DNA from: Porticoccaceae bacterium
GTDB lineage: Bacteria; Pseudomonadota; Gammaproteobacteria; Pseudomonadales; Porticoccaceae
Length of the DNA: 35,116 nucleotides
Direction: 5' to 3'
Assembly (NCBI GenBank): GCA_028822945.1
Contig: JAPKCN010000003.1
Span: forward strand, 1 to 35,116
Shown: positions 8,014 to 16,237 of the stretch, in pieces
How the letters are laid out: each line of letters opens with the position of its first letter
How positions within the stretch are numbered: position 1 is the first letter of the stretch
Program-made: the position numbers and the translations under genes
The notes under the pieces: model-generated
The model's input: only the letters and a program-made list of their open reading frames with translations
Databases searched by the model: none
What the model was told of the DNA's origin: nothing

Positions 8014-8440
8014 GTGAGATTGTCTAAGAAAGACGTTATTCGGCCACCGCAATGCCCGATTGGACGGTGCATGGTAATGGTCGGTTGCTGGCGATGACAC
8101 CGCAGAGTTAGGTGATTTCATTACCTTACCTCGAGCAGTTGTTCAGGCGGTTGCGCCAAGTAATATGAGTCAGTAGTGTGCGTGGCCCCGGCGATGGTTC
8201 CTACTTGAACCTTAAAGGTTGCGATATCGCCATTTCGGAGATCGTTGTAGCAGTAAATGAGTCGTTAGATACTACCAGTTGCAAGGGTAAGCGTGATTGC
8301 CAAGGCAAAAAAGTGTGCCTGAAACATGCTGGGGGGGTGAGTTGGGTAGTGAGATACATAATTTTTTGAGTAGTATTTTATTGGCTGATCTTAGCAGCCG
8401 AAAGGAAACTCAGCGAATTTCAAAACGCCAGTCGGTATAG
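8014..8440 (+). pseudogene. iscR: Decayed iscR (Rrf2-family Fe-S regulator)
   Basis: Remnant of the [2Fe-2S]-sensing repressor of the ISC operon, in its usual place before iscS. It aligns with E. coli IscR nearly throughout once lesions are bridged. A ribosome binding site GAGGAAA (8001-8007) precedes GTG 8014 and MRLSKK; one base is then missing near 8032, after which the frame reads GRYSATAMPD (IscR: GRYAVTAMLD). A TAG at 8109-8111 replaces a conserved Gln, then VISLPYLEQLFRRLR matches the recognition helix, a TGA at 8166-8168 follows, then VSSVRGPG. The cluster ligands survive in the pattern C-x5-C-x5-C-x2-H (CKGKRDCQGKKVCLKH). A second one-base loss in the G7 run at 8331-8337 precedes EIHNFLSSILLADL and the final TAG. 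Four separate lesions make sequencing error unlikely. A 64-codon open stretch (8178-8369) is just its C-terminal part. Confidence 0.92.
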
Positions 8441-8540
8441 CCGTTGGCGTTGTCAGAATTCGATGCCCACGAGCGTGCGAGGGTCGACACGGCGATGCAG
8501 GACATAATTCCACCAGTGGTGATTGCACGCTAAGACATTT

Positions 8541-8546
8541 TATAAT
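8541..8546 (+). promoter_or_regulatory. Perfect -10 box before iscS
   Basis: TATAAT stands 54 bases before the iscS ATG, in the stretch between the iscR remnant and iscS. The best -35 candidate, TTGCAC at 8523-8528, is only 12 bases away, too close, and the hexamer at correct spacing (GGTGAT) is poor. It could be a weak or activator-dependent secondary promoter. Confidence 0.25.
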
Positions 8547-8600
8547 ACGAAGTTTTACATGATAACCCGCAGGCCAACGCCTGCTGAACTGGAGAGCACT

Positions 8601-9815
8601 ATGAGTCTGCCAATTTATTTAGATTATGCATCTACCACACCGGTCGATCCGGACGTGGCAGAAAAAATGATGCAGTGCTTGACGCCATCGGGCAACTTTG
8701 GGAATCCGGCGTCGCGTTCACACGTGTTTGGCTGGGAGGCGGAATCAGCAGTAGAAGACGCACGCGTCGAAGTGGCCAAGTCGATCGGGGCCGACCCACG
8801 CGAAGTGGTGTGGACGTCGGGGGCTACTGAGGCCAACAATCTAGCTATCAAAGGTTGCGCGCACTTCAACACGCGTAAAGGCAGACATATCATCACTTCT
8901 CGCATAGAACACAAAGCAGTGCTTGACACCTGCCGCCAGTTGGAACGCGAAGATTTTGAAATTACGTATCTTGATCCAGATCCACAGGGGTTGATTCAGC
9001 CGCAGATGATCGCCGACGCGATCCGCGATGACACTACGGTCGTCTCTATTATGCATGTCAACAACGAGCTCGGCACACGTAACGATATAGCCGCGATCGG
9101 TGCCATCTGTCGCGCCAATAAGGTGTTTTTTCATGTCGATGCAGCGCAGAGCGCCGGCAAGACCGAAATTGATGTCGAGGCCATGATGGTCGACATGATG
9201 TCTTTTTCGGCGCACAAAATCTATGGGCCCAAGGGCATCGGTGCACTCTACGTGCGGCGCAAGCCGCGGGTGCGTATCGAGGCGCAGATGCATGGTGGCG
9301 GACACGAGCGTGGTATGCGCTCGGGCACTCTGCCGACCCATCAGATAGTCGGTATGGGTGAGGCCTTTCGCATTGGCCACCAGATACTTGAGGCGGAGAC
9401 CCAGCGGGTAGCGGCGCTGCGCCAGCGCCTTTGGGATGGTGTTTCTGATATGGAAGAGGTATATTTAAATGGTTCTCCCGACCAGCATGTTCCGGGTATC
9501 GTAAACATCAGTTTTGCCTTTGTCGAAGGTGAATCGTTGATTATGGCGCTGCGTGATCTGGCGGTATCCTCCGGCTCCGCCTGCACCTCGGCTAGCTTAG
9601 AACCATCCTATGTATTGCGGGCACTCGGTTTAAATGACGAGATGGCGCACAGCTCAATCCGCTTTAGTATAGGTCGATACACCACAGAGCAACAGATCGA
9701 TGATGCAGTTGCCAAGGTGCGCCGAGCGGTGGAGAAGTTGCGCGAATTATCGCCGCTGTGGGATATGTTTAAGGACGGCGTCGATTTAAATCAGGTAGAA
9801 TGGTCAGCACATTAG
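8601..9815 (+). CDS. iscS: Cysteine desulfurase IscS
   Basis: PLP enzyme that removes sulfur from cysteine and passes it to IscU for Fe-S assembly, and in many bacteria also to tRNA thiolation and cofactor synthesis. From ATG 8601 (GGAG ten bases upstream) the protein has 404 residues, exactly the E. coli length; an in-frame upstream ATG at 8523 adds 26 unconserved residues. Key residues are visible: His104 in RIEHKAVLD, PLP Lys206 in SFSAHKIYGPKG, and persulfide Cys328 in SSGSACTSASLEPSY, at the same numbers as in E. coli. The C-terminus ends LNQVEWSAH like the IscU-binding tail. A small curiosity is LDYASTTPVD where E. coli has LDYSATTPVD. First intact gene of the ISC operon; its usual repressor gene upstream is decayed. 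Confidence 0.98.
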   Translation: MSLPIYLDYASTTPVDPDVAEKMMQCLTPSGNFGNPASRSHVFGWEAESAVEDARVEVAKSIGADPREVVWTSGATEANNLAIKGCAHFNTRKGRHIITSRIEHKAVLDTCRQLEREDFEITYLDPDPQGLIQPQMIADAIRDDTTVVSIMHVNNELGTRNDIAAIGAICRANKVFFHVDAAQSAGKTEIDVEAMMVDMMSFSAHKIYGPKGIGALYVRRKPRVRIEAQMHGGGHERGMRSGTLPTHQIVGMGEAFRIGHQILEAETQRVAALRQRLWDGVSDMEEVYLNGSPDQHVPGIVNISFAFVEGESLIMALRDLAVSSGSACTSASLEPSYVLRALGLNDEMAHSSIRFSIGRYTTEQQIDDAVAKVRRAVEKLRELSPLWDMFKDGVDLNQVEWSAH

Positions 9816-9928
9816 ACCGCTAGGTTCAGGCATGGGGCCAATCGCTCCACCAGCGGCGGCATGTAGGGAATCAGGCAGCTCTCAATAGGGATCTAACTAA
9901 CAGCGACAGCAGAGAAGGAGACATCGTT

Positions 9929-10312
9929 ATGGCTTACAGCGAGAAAGTGATCGATCATTACGAAAACCCGCGAAACGTCGGCAAATTAGACGACAACTCG
10001 AAATTTGTCGGCACTGGCATGGTTGGTGCACCAGCTTGTGGTGACGTTATGCGTTTGCAAATTCAGGTGAATGCCGACGGTGTGATCGAAGACGCTAAAT
10101 TTAAAACTTATGGCTGCGGGTCCGCCATTGCCTCCAGTTCGCTGTTGACCGAGTGGGTCAAGGGTAAGAACATTGACGAGGCTGAGCAGATTAAAAACAC
10201 TGAGATCGCCTACGAGTTGGCGTTGCCGCCGGTCAAAATTCACTGCTCGGTGCTCGCCGAAGACGCCATCAAGGCGGCTGTGCGCGACGTGCGAAAAAAA
10301 CAAGGCAGATAA
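9929..10312 (+). CDS. iscU: Fe-S cluster scaffold IscU
   Basis: Scaffold on which IscS sulfur and iron are assembled into [2Fe-2S] clusters before hand-over by HscA/HscB. The 127 residues match the family (128 in E. coli). The three cluster cysteines and the Asp are at canonical places: Cys37 and Asp39 in GAPACGDVM, Cys63 in YGCGSA, Cys106 in KIHCSVLAED. The HscA-recognition motif LPPVK is at 99-103. AGAAGGAGA provides a strong ribosome binding site before ATG 9929. The 113-bp gap after iscS is longer than the other gaps in the operon and holds nothing recognisable beyond this site. Confidence 0.98.
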   Translation: MAYSEKVIDHYENPRNVGKLDDNSKFVGTGMVGAPACGDVMRLQIQVNADGVIEDAKFKTYGCGSAIASSSLLTEWVKGKNIDEAEQIKNTEIAYELALPPVKIHCSVLAEDAIKAAVRDVRKKQGR

Positions 10313-10319
10313 CCTAGCA

Positions 10320-10643
10320 ATGGCCATCACCATGACCGCGGCGGCTGAGCAACATGTCGTCAAACATTTGCAGAATCGCACCAAGGGCATTGGTGTACGG
10401 CTGGGTGTGCGCACTACTGGCTGTTCTGGCTTGTCTTACGTACTCGAATTTGTCGACTACACCGCCGCCGAGGACCAAGTTTTTGACTGTGGTGACGTGG
10501 TCTTAGTGATCGATCCTAAGAGTCTGATCTACCTCGACGGTACAGAGCTAGACTATGTCAAAGAGGGTCTCAACGAAGGTTTTGAATTTAAAAACCCCAA
10601 CGTAAAGGATGAATGTGGCTGTGGAGAGAGCTTCCACGTTTAG
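10320..10643 (+). CDS. iscA: A-type Fe-S carrier IscA
   Basis: A-type carrier delivering Fe-S clusters (mainly [4Fe-4S]) to apo-enzymes such as IspG and RlmN, both encoded downstream. From ATG 10320 the protein is 107 residues, the E. coli length. The ligand cysteines are Cys35 (RTTGCSGLSY), Cys99 and Cys101 (DECGCGESF). The open frame extends upstream to 10173 inside iscU, but that part is only a shadow of iscU in another frame; the true N-terminus MAITMTAAAEQHV is typical. Only 7 bases separate it from iscU and the ribosome binding site is weak, suggesting reinitiation or coupling. Confidence 0.97.
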   Translation: MAITMTAAAEQHVVKHLQNRTKGIGVRLGVRTTGCSGLSYVLEFVDYTAAEDQVFDCGDVVLVIDPKSLIYLDGTELDYVKEGLNEGFEFKNPNVKDECGCGESFHV

Positions 10644-10655
10644 TCCGCCAACGCG

Positions 10656-11201
10656 ATGGCCGAAGTGATAAGTTCAAGATCATACTTTGATATTTTCTCA
10701 CTCCCGATTGGATGGTCGATCGAGAGCGCAGTGCTGGATAGTCGCTACCGGCAATTGCAGAGGCAATTTCACCCGGATCGCTATGCCGGTAAAAGCGACG
10801 TAGACATACGTCTCGCGGTGCAGACTGCAGCCCTAATTAACGACGCCTACGCGACCCTGATGTCACCACTCAAACGCGCTCAATACCTGTTAAAACTTGA
10901 TGGTGTAAAAGCTGATCAAGAGAGTCACATCACCAGCGATGGTGAATTTTTGATGGCGCAGATTGAATTGCGTGAAGAGCTTGCAGAGGTCGGTGAAAGC
11001 GGCGCGTCCAGTAGCGCATTAGCCGCACTAGCGGTTCTAGAGCAGCGTATTGCCTTGACCTATGTCGGCCTTCAAGACGATTTCAACGGCCACTATAGCG
11101 CGGGTGAACAGACTGCCGCCTTCGAGGTGGTGGCCAAAATGCAATTTTTTGCTAAGCTCTTAGAGCATGTCGAGGCGCTCGAAGAGCAACTCGATAGCTA
11201 A
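10656..11201 (+). CDS. hscB: Co-chaperone HscB
   Basis: J-domain co-chaperone that brings IscU to HscA and stimulates its ATPase. The N-terminal J domain is clear: YFDIFSLPIGWSIE at 10-23 and the essential HPD at 39-41 (QFHPDRYAG). The C-terminal three-helix IscU-binding domain follows (about 90-175), with SPLKRAQYLL joining the two. At 181 residues it is slightly longer than E. coli HscB (171). Twelve bases after iscA, without an obvious ribosome binding site, so translation is likely coupled to iscA. Confidence 0.95.
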   Translation: MAEVISSRSYFDIFSLPIGWSIESAVLDSRYRQLQRQFHPDRYAGKSDVDIRLAVQTAALINDAYATLMSPLKRAQYLLKLDGVKADQESHITSDGEFLMAQIELREELAEVGESGASSSALAALAVLEQRIALTYVGLQDDFNGHYSAGEQTAAFEVVAKMQFFAKLLEHVEALEEQLDS

Positions 11202-11222
11202 CCCAACTAAACAGGACATCGC

Positions 11223-13088
11223 GTGGCACTACTGCAGATATCTGAACCCGGCGCGACGCCGCAGCCGCATCAGCGCAAGCACGCAGTTGGCATCGATCTC
11301 GGCACTACCAACTCATTGGTGGCGCTGGTGCGTAGCGGTACCCCCGAGATCCTCGCCGACGAGACCGGCGTAGCGTTATTGTCGTCGGTTGTGCACTACG
11401 CCACCGACGGAAGCCGTTGCGTCGGCGCTGATGCCCAGCAACAGGCCCTCAGCGACCCCCTGAACACCTTGAGTTCGGTCAAGCGTTTACTTGGACGCGG
11501 CCTTACAGATGTCGACAGTCTCGGCGCGCAAATGCCCTATGAGTTTGAGTGCGACGACGGCGGTATGCCGAAAATCCGCACCCGCCAGGGCATGGTTAGT
11601 CCGATACAGGTATCGGCCGAAATTCTGCGCACGCTTGCCGAGCGGGCCGAGCACGCGCTCGATGGTATACTCGACGGGGCAGTGATCACGGTGCCAGCGT
11701 ACTTTGACGATGCCCAGCGCCAAGCCACCAAGGATGCCGCGACACTCGCCGGTATCAAGGTGCTGCGTCTGCTCAACGAACCCACGGCAGCGGCTATCGC
11801 CTATGGGTTGGATAATGCAAAAGAAGGCATAATTGCGATCTACGATCTCGGAGGTGGAACTTTTGATATCTCGTTGTTGCGTCTGTCACGCGGGGTCTTT
11901 CAAGTGCTTGCTACGGGCGGCGACTCGGCTCTTGGTGGGGATGATTTTGATCGTGCTATTGCTGACTGGATTCGCCGGAAAATCGGTCTTGACAGTTCGC
12001 TCGACCCATTTCAGCAGCGCCAGTTGCTGGTAAGTGCGCGGGCTGCTAAAGAGGCCCTCACAGATGTCGACAGTGCGCCCTTAGATGTGCTCGGATGGCA
12101 CGGGCAGTTGACCCGCCAACAGCTCGCTGATCTGATAGCGCCGATGATTGACAACACGCTGCGCGCCTGTAAGCGCGCAGCACGTGATGCTGGTGTCAAG
12201 ATTGCCGAGATCGACGACGTGGTGTTGGTTGGAGGCTCTACGCGCACTCCATTGGTGGTAGCTAAGGTCGCCGAATTTTTTGCTTGCACACCGCGCACCA
12301 ACCTCGATCCCGATTGCGTTGTTGCGCTTGGCGCGGCCCTTCAGGCCGAGATGCTGATCGGCAATCAATCGGGCGATGATCTGCTTTTGCTTGATGTTAT
12401 TCCGCTGTCGCTGGGAATCGAGACCATGGGTGGGTTGATCGAAAAGATCATCCACCGCAACACCACCATTCCGGTGTCTAAGGCACAAGAGTTCACTACC
12501 TTTAAAGATGGTCAGACGTCTATGGCGATCCACGTGTTGCAGGGCGAGCGCGAGTTGGTCGACGACTGCCGATCGCTGGCGCGCTTTGATCTGCGCGATA
12601 TCCCGCCGATGGTCGCCGGTGCGGCTAAAATCCGCGTCACCTATCAGGTTGATGCCGACGGTCTGCTTAGCGTTAGCGCGCGCGAATTAGTCAGTGCGGT
12701 CGAGTCGCGGATCGAGGTCAAGCCGTCTTATGGGCTTGCCGAGACCGAGATTACCCAGATGCTAAAAGACTCTTATAGTTACGCCCGCGAGGATATGGCG
12801 GCGCGGGCACTGCGCGAGCAGCAAGTAGAAGCCGATCGTATGATTGGCGATTTAAGCGCCGCGCTGGATAGCGACGCGCATATGCTCACCGTCAGTCAAG
12901 TGCAGTGTCTGCGGGTTGCAGTAGCCGAGTTACGCGATCTACGCCGCATTTGCAGCGAGCACCGCACGCTGGCACAGCAGATCGAAGCAGTCGGCAAGGC
13001 GAGTGAGCCATTTGCTGCACTGCGTATGGACAGCAGTATAAAATCCGCCCTCGCCGGGCATACTCTTGACGAAATAGACCAGGACTAG
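11223..13088 (+). CDS. hscA: Fe-S assembly chaperone HscA
   Basis: Specialised Hsp70 that releases clusters from IscU by binding its LPPVK loop. The N-terminal ATPase domain shows GIDLGTTNSLVAL, IYDLGGGTFDISLL and DDVVLVGGSTRTPLV; the substrate-binding domain follows from about residue 390 and a helical lid closes the protein. Length 621 (616 in E. coli). Start is GTG 11223 with AGGA six bases upstream. A C-terminal EEVD-type motif is absent, as in the family. The ATPase domain of HscA lacks some nucleotide-exchange contacts of DnaK, so no GrpE partner is expected. Confidence 0.97.
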   Translation: MALLQISEPGATPQPHQRKHAVGIDLGTTNSLVALVRSGTPEILADETGVALLSSVVHYATDGSRCVGADAQQQALSDPLNTLSSVKRLLGRGLTDVDSLGAQMPYEFECDDGGMPKIRTRQGMVSPIQVSAEILRTLAERAEHALDGILDGAVITVPAYFDDAQRQATKDAATLAGIKVLRLLNEPTAAAIAYGLDNAKEGIIAIYDLGGGTFDISLLRLSRGVFQVLATGGDSALGGDDFDRAIADWIRRKIGLDSSLDPFQQRQLLVSARAAKEALTDVDSAPLDVLGWHGQLTRQQLADLIAPMIDNTLRACKRAARDAGVKIAEIDDVVLVGGSTRTPLVVAKVAEFFACTPRTNLDPDCVVALGAALQAEMLIGNQSGDDLLLLDVIPLSLGIETMGGLIEKIIHRNTTIPVSKAQEFTTFKDGQTSMAIHVLQGERELVDDCRSLARFDLRDIPPMVAGAAKIRVTYQVDADGLLSVSARELVSAVESRIEVKPSYGLAETEITQMLKDSYSYAREDMAARALREQQVEADRMIGDLSAALDSDAHMLTVSQVQCLRVAVAELRDLRRICSEHRTLAQQIEAVGKASEPFAALRMDSSIKSALAGHTLDEIDQD

Positions 13089-13090
13089 CC

Positions 13091-13429
13091 ATGCCACGCA
13101 TTGTATTTTTACCCCATCCCGAACTTTGCCCCGAGGGCGCGGTAGTCGAGGCAGAAAAGGGCGAGAGCATCTGTCAGGCGGCGTTGCGTAATGGCCTAGA
13201 TATAGAGCACGCCTGCGAAATGTCGTGCGCCTGCACCACCTGCCACGTGCATATTCGCGAGGGCTATGAAGATCTGCCCGAGGCCGACGAACTCGAAGAT
13301 GACTTTCTCGATAAGGCGTGGGGCGTAGACCCAGATTCGCGGCTGAGTTGCCAGGTGCTGATGGATGATAAGGATTTGGTCGTTGAAATCCCTAAATATA
13401 CTATTAATATGGTGTCGGAAAGACACTGA
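13091..13429 (+). CDS. fdx: ISC-type [2Fe-2S] ferredoxin
   Basis: Adrenodoxin-like ferredoxin that donates electrons during cluster formation on IscU. Ligands Cys42, Cys48, Cys51 (HACEMSCACTTCHV) and Cys87 (RLSCQVL) are at the same numbers as E. coli Fdx; Cys46 is an extra, also common. Length 112. The gene starts 2 bases after the hscA stop with an AGGA site inside the hscA end. The fpr product at the window start is a plausible reductase for it. Confidence 0.97.
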   Translation: MPRIVFLPHPELCPEGAVVEAEKGESICQAALRNGLDIEHACEMSCACTTCHVHIREGYEDLPEADELEDDFLDKAWGVDPDSRLSCQVLMDDKDLVVEIPKYTINMVSERH

Positions 13430-13443
13430 CCGGAGGCGTTAGC

Positions 13444-13638
13444 ATGGACTGGATTGACATCAACGACATCGCCATTGAACTGTGTGAACGCCACCCCAGT
13501 GTTGATCCGCAGTACGTCAATTTTGTCGACCTGCGCAAGTGGGTCATGGCGCTGGACGGCTTTGACGGCGACGCCGAACGATGTGGCGAAAAAGTACTCG
13601 AGGCAATTCAAATGGCGTGGATGGATGAACGCGATTGA
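13444..13638 (+). CDS. iscX: Fe-S assembly modulator IscX
   Basis: Small acidic protein that binds IscS and iron and adjusts the rate of cluster assembly. The 64 residues match the IscX (YfhJ) family: MDWIDINDIAIEL at the start, the conserved DPQYVNFVDLRKWV segment, and AIQMAWMDERD at the end. GGAGG lies before ATG 13444. Its TGA stop shares three bases with the TTG start of the next gene, a tight coupling that extends the operon. Confidence 0.96.
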   Translation: MDWIDINDIAIELCERHPSVDPQYVNFVDLRKWVMALDGFDGDAERCGEKVLEAIQMAWMDERD

Positions 13639-14423
13639 TCAACTTTGATGCACTTGAGCACAATGTTGAAGCTCAGCGCATGGTATTTTTAAACGCGTCA
13701 CCGGTCGAGCACATTGTTATCGACGACTTTTGCAATGCCAAAGCCCTGCGCGGTGCGCTCTGCAGAATCCCCGATCCACTGTTGACTGGCACCACCAAAA
13801 GCCGGGATTATATGTTTGCCAAAAACAAATTCGAAAAATCTGACTTCGAGCAACTGTGTCCGGTATTTGCCGAACTCAAGGTGGAACTTCTATCGGCGCG
13901 TTTTGCGGCGTGGATATCGGGCCTGACCGGCGAGGACATGTTTATTGATCCTACCTTTCACGGTGGTGGACTTCATCAGGGGGGTATAGACAGTTTTCTG
14001 GATATGCATGTCGACTTTAACTACCACCCAGTAAACCCCACTTGGCGGCGCGATATCAATTTGTTACTGTATTTGAATGAGGGTTGGCAGCGCGCCTACG
14101 GGGGACACTTAAAACTCGCCGACGGTCGACTGGATGTGTCTATTCCAGAGTTGATTGAGCCGCTATTTAATCGAGCGGTGATCATGTTAACGCGCGATTA
14201 TACCCTTCATGGTTACGATCCGATTGCCTTTCCGATAGGCTCTTATCGGCGCTCGATAGCCGCTTATGGCTACACCCAAATGGCGCAAGAGGGCATGGGT
14301 AGAACGACTGTTTGGTACCCCGAAACGTCTAACCGATTAAAGCGCCTACTCGGACGCCATATGCACAAATTAGTGCGTATTAAGTCGGCCTTATTAGGTT
14401 CTGGTACGGACAAAAAACGCTAG
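13635..14423 (+). CDS. 2OG-Fe(II) oxygenase family protein
   Basis: Iron- and 2-oxoglutarate-dependent dioxygenase of the prolyl-hydroxylase-like fold (2OG-FeII_Oxy_3 type). The iron triad is readable: His125 and Asp127 (DMHVDFNYHP), distal His192 (YTLHGYDP), with Arg205/206 (GSYRRSIAAYGY) as the likely 2-oxoglutarate anchor. YLNEGWQRAYGGHLKL between them is the family's turn. Start: TTG 13635 overlaps the iscX stop (TTGA), favouring coupling; ATG 13680 is an alternative that loses 15 poorly conserved residues. Substrate is unknown; homologues hydroxylate proteins, sugars or small molecules. Being read with the ISC genes suggests its expression follows iron-sulfur supply. The C-terminus is basic (last 30 residues rich in Arg/Lys). 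Confidence 0.82.
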   Translation: MINFDALEHNVEAQRMVFLNASPVEHIVIDDFCNAKALRGALCRIPDPLLTGTTKSRDYMFAKNKFEKSDFEQLCPVFAELKVELLSARFAAWISGLTGEDMFIDPTFHGGGLHQGGIDSFLDMHVDFNYHPVNPTWRRDINLLLYLNEGWQRAYGGHLKLADGRLDVSIPELIEPLFNRAVIMLTRDYTLHGYDPIAFPIGSYRRSIAAYGYTQMAQEGMGRTTVWYPETSNRLKRLLGRHMHKLVRIKSALLGSGTDKKR

Positions 14424-14838
14424 CTAATGATGGTACTAAACGCTTTAGGTTTAACCGAACAACTGTCTACAGCATCTAAATAAGGTTAGTGCAAATTAGG
14501 GCCCACCTATCGGTATAACCCTGATGCTTTAGTCGACCTATTGAACATCAAGGCAATTTCGCGAAGATATTACGCTGCAAATTTAAAACGTCTTTCCGGT
14601 AAGCTATTTTTGAGGTTTAGTTTAGATGATGGATCAGCCTGTGGTTATGGGGCTAACGGTAACTCTCGGTTAGTCCATTGCGAGGCACTATAGTCGGGCG
14701 TTCAAGATCGCTGCGCAGTGCCTTATGAAAGCGCACGGAATACCGATCGCTGTCTCCGGCCAGGTCGTAATGCTAGAGCTTACTAACACCGCGCAATAAC
14801 ACCACAGAGTAATTCAGCGCAAGGCTTGATAAGTGATC
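14424..14838. other. Gene-free stretch after the oxygenase gene
   Basis: No open frame of useful size and no homology that I recognise on either strand. The stretch is littered with stops, and no strong terminator is visible. It leads into a probable gene remnant on the minus strand, so it may be decayed coding DNA beyond recognition. Confidence 0.4.
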
Positions 14839-15204
14839 TTAAATGTGACTATGAGGTAGTTTAAAATATTCGATTAAATGAGCAAGAATTTCCTCGGTGC
14901 ACGCGATATGCAAGCTTCCCTTTGGCACGAGACGGTTGTAAGTCGCCAAAAGAAGTCGTCGCCACCTACAAAAAATAGCTGCGTACAATGCTGTTGATAG
15001 GTACCCACCCACTCGGCCAACTGGCCGCGGGGCTTGGCAAAGTCGACATAGTGAACCTCTAACGGGTGACGAATTTTGGGGAACAGCGCCATCAGACCCA
15101 CGACGCCCAGACAGTGGGGGAAAGTAGCGGTTGCCGGCATCGACAAAATCGCGTTTAAATAGATACAGCAGAACGCTCTGTTGATGAGCGGGTTGCAATG
15201 ACAT
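14839..15204 (-). pseudogene. Probable frameshifted remnant, family unknown
   Basis: Read on the minus strand from 15204, the sequence MSLQPAHQQSVLLYLFKRDF...NRYF looks protein-like in one frame. After the C5 run near 15116-15120 the second frame is the convincing one (CLGVVGLMALFPKIRHP, EVHYVDFAKPRGQLAEWV, QLFFVGGDDFF). Near 14950 the first frame becomes convincing again (TYNRLVPKGSLHIACTEEIL to the TAA at 14839). Two compensating shifts would give one protein of about 121 residues. Its end (VPKGSLHIA) faintly resembles the last strands of SAM methyltransferases; this is too weak to name it. It could also be two chance frames. Confidence 0.35.
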
Positions 15205-15449
15205 ATGGTCCTTGATTAAGTTTTACTCTGGGGTCGCGCAGTGGACCTGCCATTGCCGCATACTTTACGTGACGTCCTAAACAAAGGCCAGTTAGCGACC
15301 CGAGTGTGCGTTAAATATAGGTTCTGTTCAGCGGCGCAAGAGCGCTCAGATTGTCCGTTCTGCGGCGCATATGCTGCTACCACTCAACGAGATATACGAA
15401 TAAACTATCTTTTCGGCGTACTCCGCCCAACAATTTTTTGAGGTTTAGA

Positions 15450-16145
15450 ATGGCCGATTTTGTACCGATCTTAGCGCACGCAGTATTTCGCAAAGGAGGC
15501 GAAGAAAAACTCGAAGAGTGGATTCGTGAACCGCTGTCACGCGACGATTTTTTGCAAACTCCAGATAATCGCTTTTTGTCGACCATGACCCTGTGCGTGT
15601 TTCAGGCGGGCTTTGTATGGCGCGTCATCCGCAAAAAATGGCCAGATTTTGAAACTGTTTTTTTTGGCTTCGAGCCTTCTAAAATGGTCTTGCTGAGCCC
15701 CGATCAGTTAGACGATATCGCGCTGGATATCCGCATTGTACGCAATCGGCAAAAAGTCATGAGTGTGCCGCAAAATGCCGCCTACATTATGGATATGACG
15801 GCTAAGCACGGCAGCTTTGCTGCCTTTGTCGAGCATTGGCCAAAGGACGACTTTGTCGGTCTCTGCCAGCACCTTAAAAAACATGGCTGTCGTTTGGGCG
15901 GACGCAGCGGCCCGCGTATGTTGCGCTATCTCGGATGTGACAGCTTTAACCTGAGTAGTGACGTGGTCACCTGCCTGCGTGAGGGCGGTCTAGAAATTGC
16001 CGACCACCCAACCAGCAAGTCAGATTTGGCTAAGGTACAGGCGCAGTTTAATCATTGGCGCGAGCAAACTGGCTACTCGCTAACCCGCCTGAGTCGCATC
16101 TGCGCCTGCGCCAGCGGTGAGAACTACACCGAGCCATTTGGCTAG
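15450..16145 (+). CDS. DNA-3-methyladenine glycosylase I-like protein
   Basis: Helix-hairpin-helix glycosylase related to Tag, which excises alkylated adenine from DNA. From ATG 15450 (GAGG seven bases upstream) it has 231 residues; an in-frame upstream ATG at 15351 adds 33 residues with no conserved character. Tag-like parts are FLSTMTLCVFQAGFVWRVI (near 40-58), RNRQKVMSVPQNA (near 100-112) and GPRMLRYLGCDSF (near 152-164). It is longer than E. coli Tag (187) and lacks the N-terminal CxW and C-terminal His/Cys zinc residues of that enzyme, so it belongs to a divergent subgroup whose substrate range may differ. It stands alone, with remnants before it and a GFA-family gene after. Confidence 0.78.
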   Translation: MADFVPILAHAVFRKGGEEKLEEWIREPLSRDDFLQTPDNRFLSTMTLCVFQAGFVWRVIRKKWPDFETVFFGFEPSKMVLLSPDQLDDIALDIRIVRNRQKVMSVPQNAAYIMDMTAKHGSFAAFVEHWPKDDFVGLCQHLKKHGCRLGGRSGPRMLRYLGCDSFNLSSDVVTCLREGGLEIADHPTSKSDLAKVQAQFNHWREQTGYSLTRLSRICACASGENYTEPFG

Positions 16146-16237
16146 CCGAGAGCGCATAGGCGGTAACCGCTGCGCTAAAAATACCGATTGGTGGTGGCTT
16201 CCACAAAAAAATAACAACAACACGAAGGAGAGTACAG

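Noticed and set aside
8178..8369. Independent 64-residue gene
   Set aside because: It is the C-terminal part of the iscR pseudogene, in frame with the upstream remnant after the TGA at 8166; GTG 8178 is the Val of the RGPG region and lacks a ribosome binding site.
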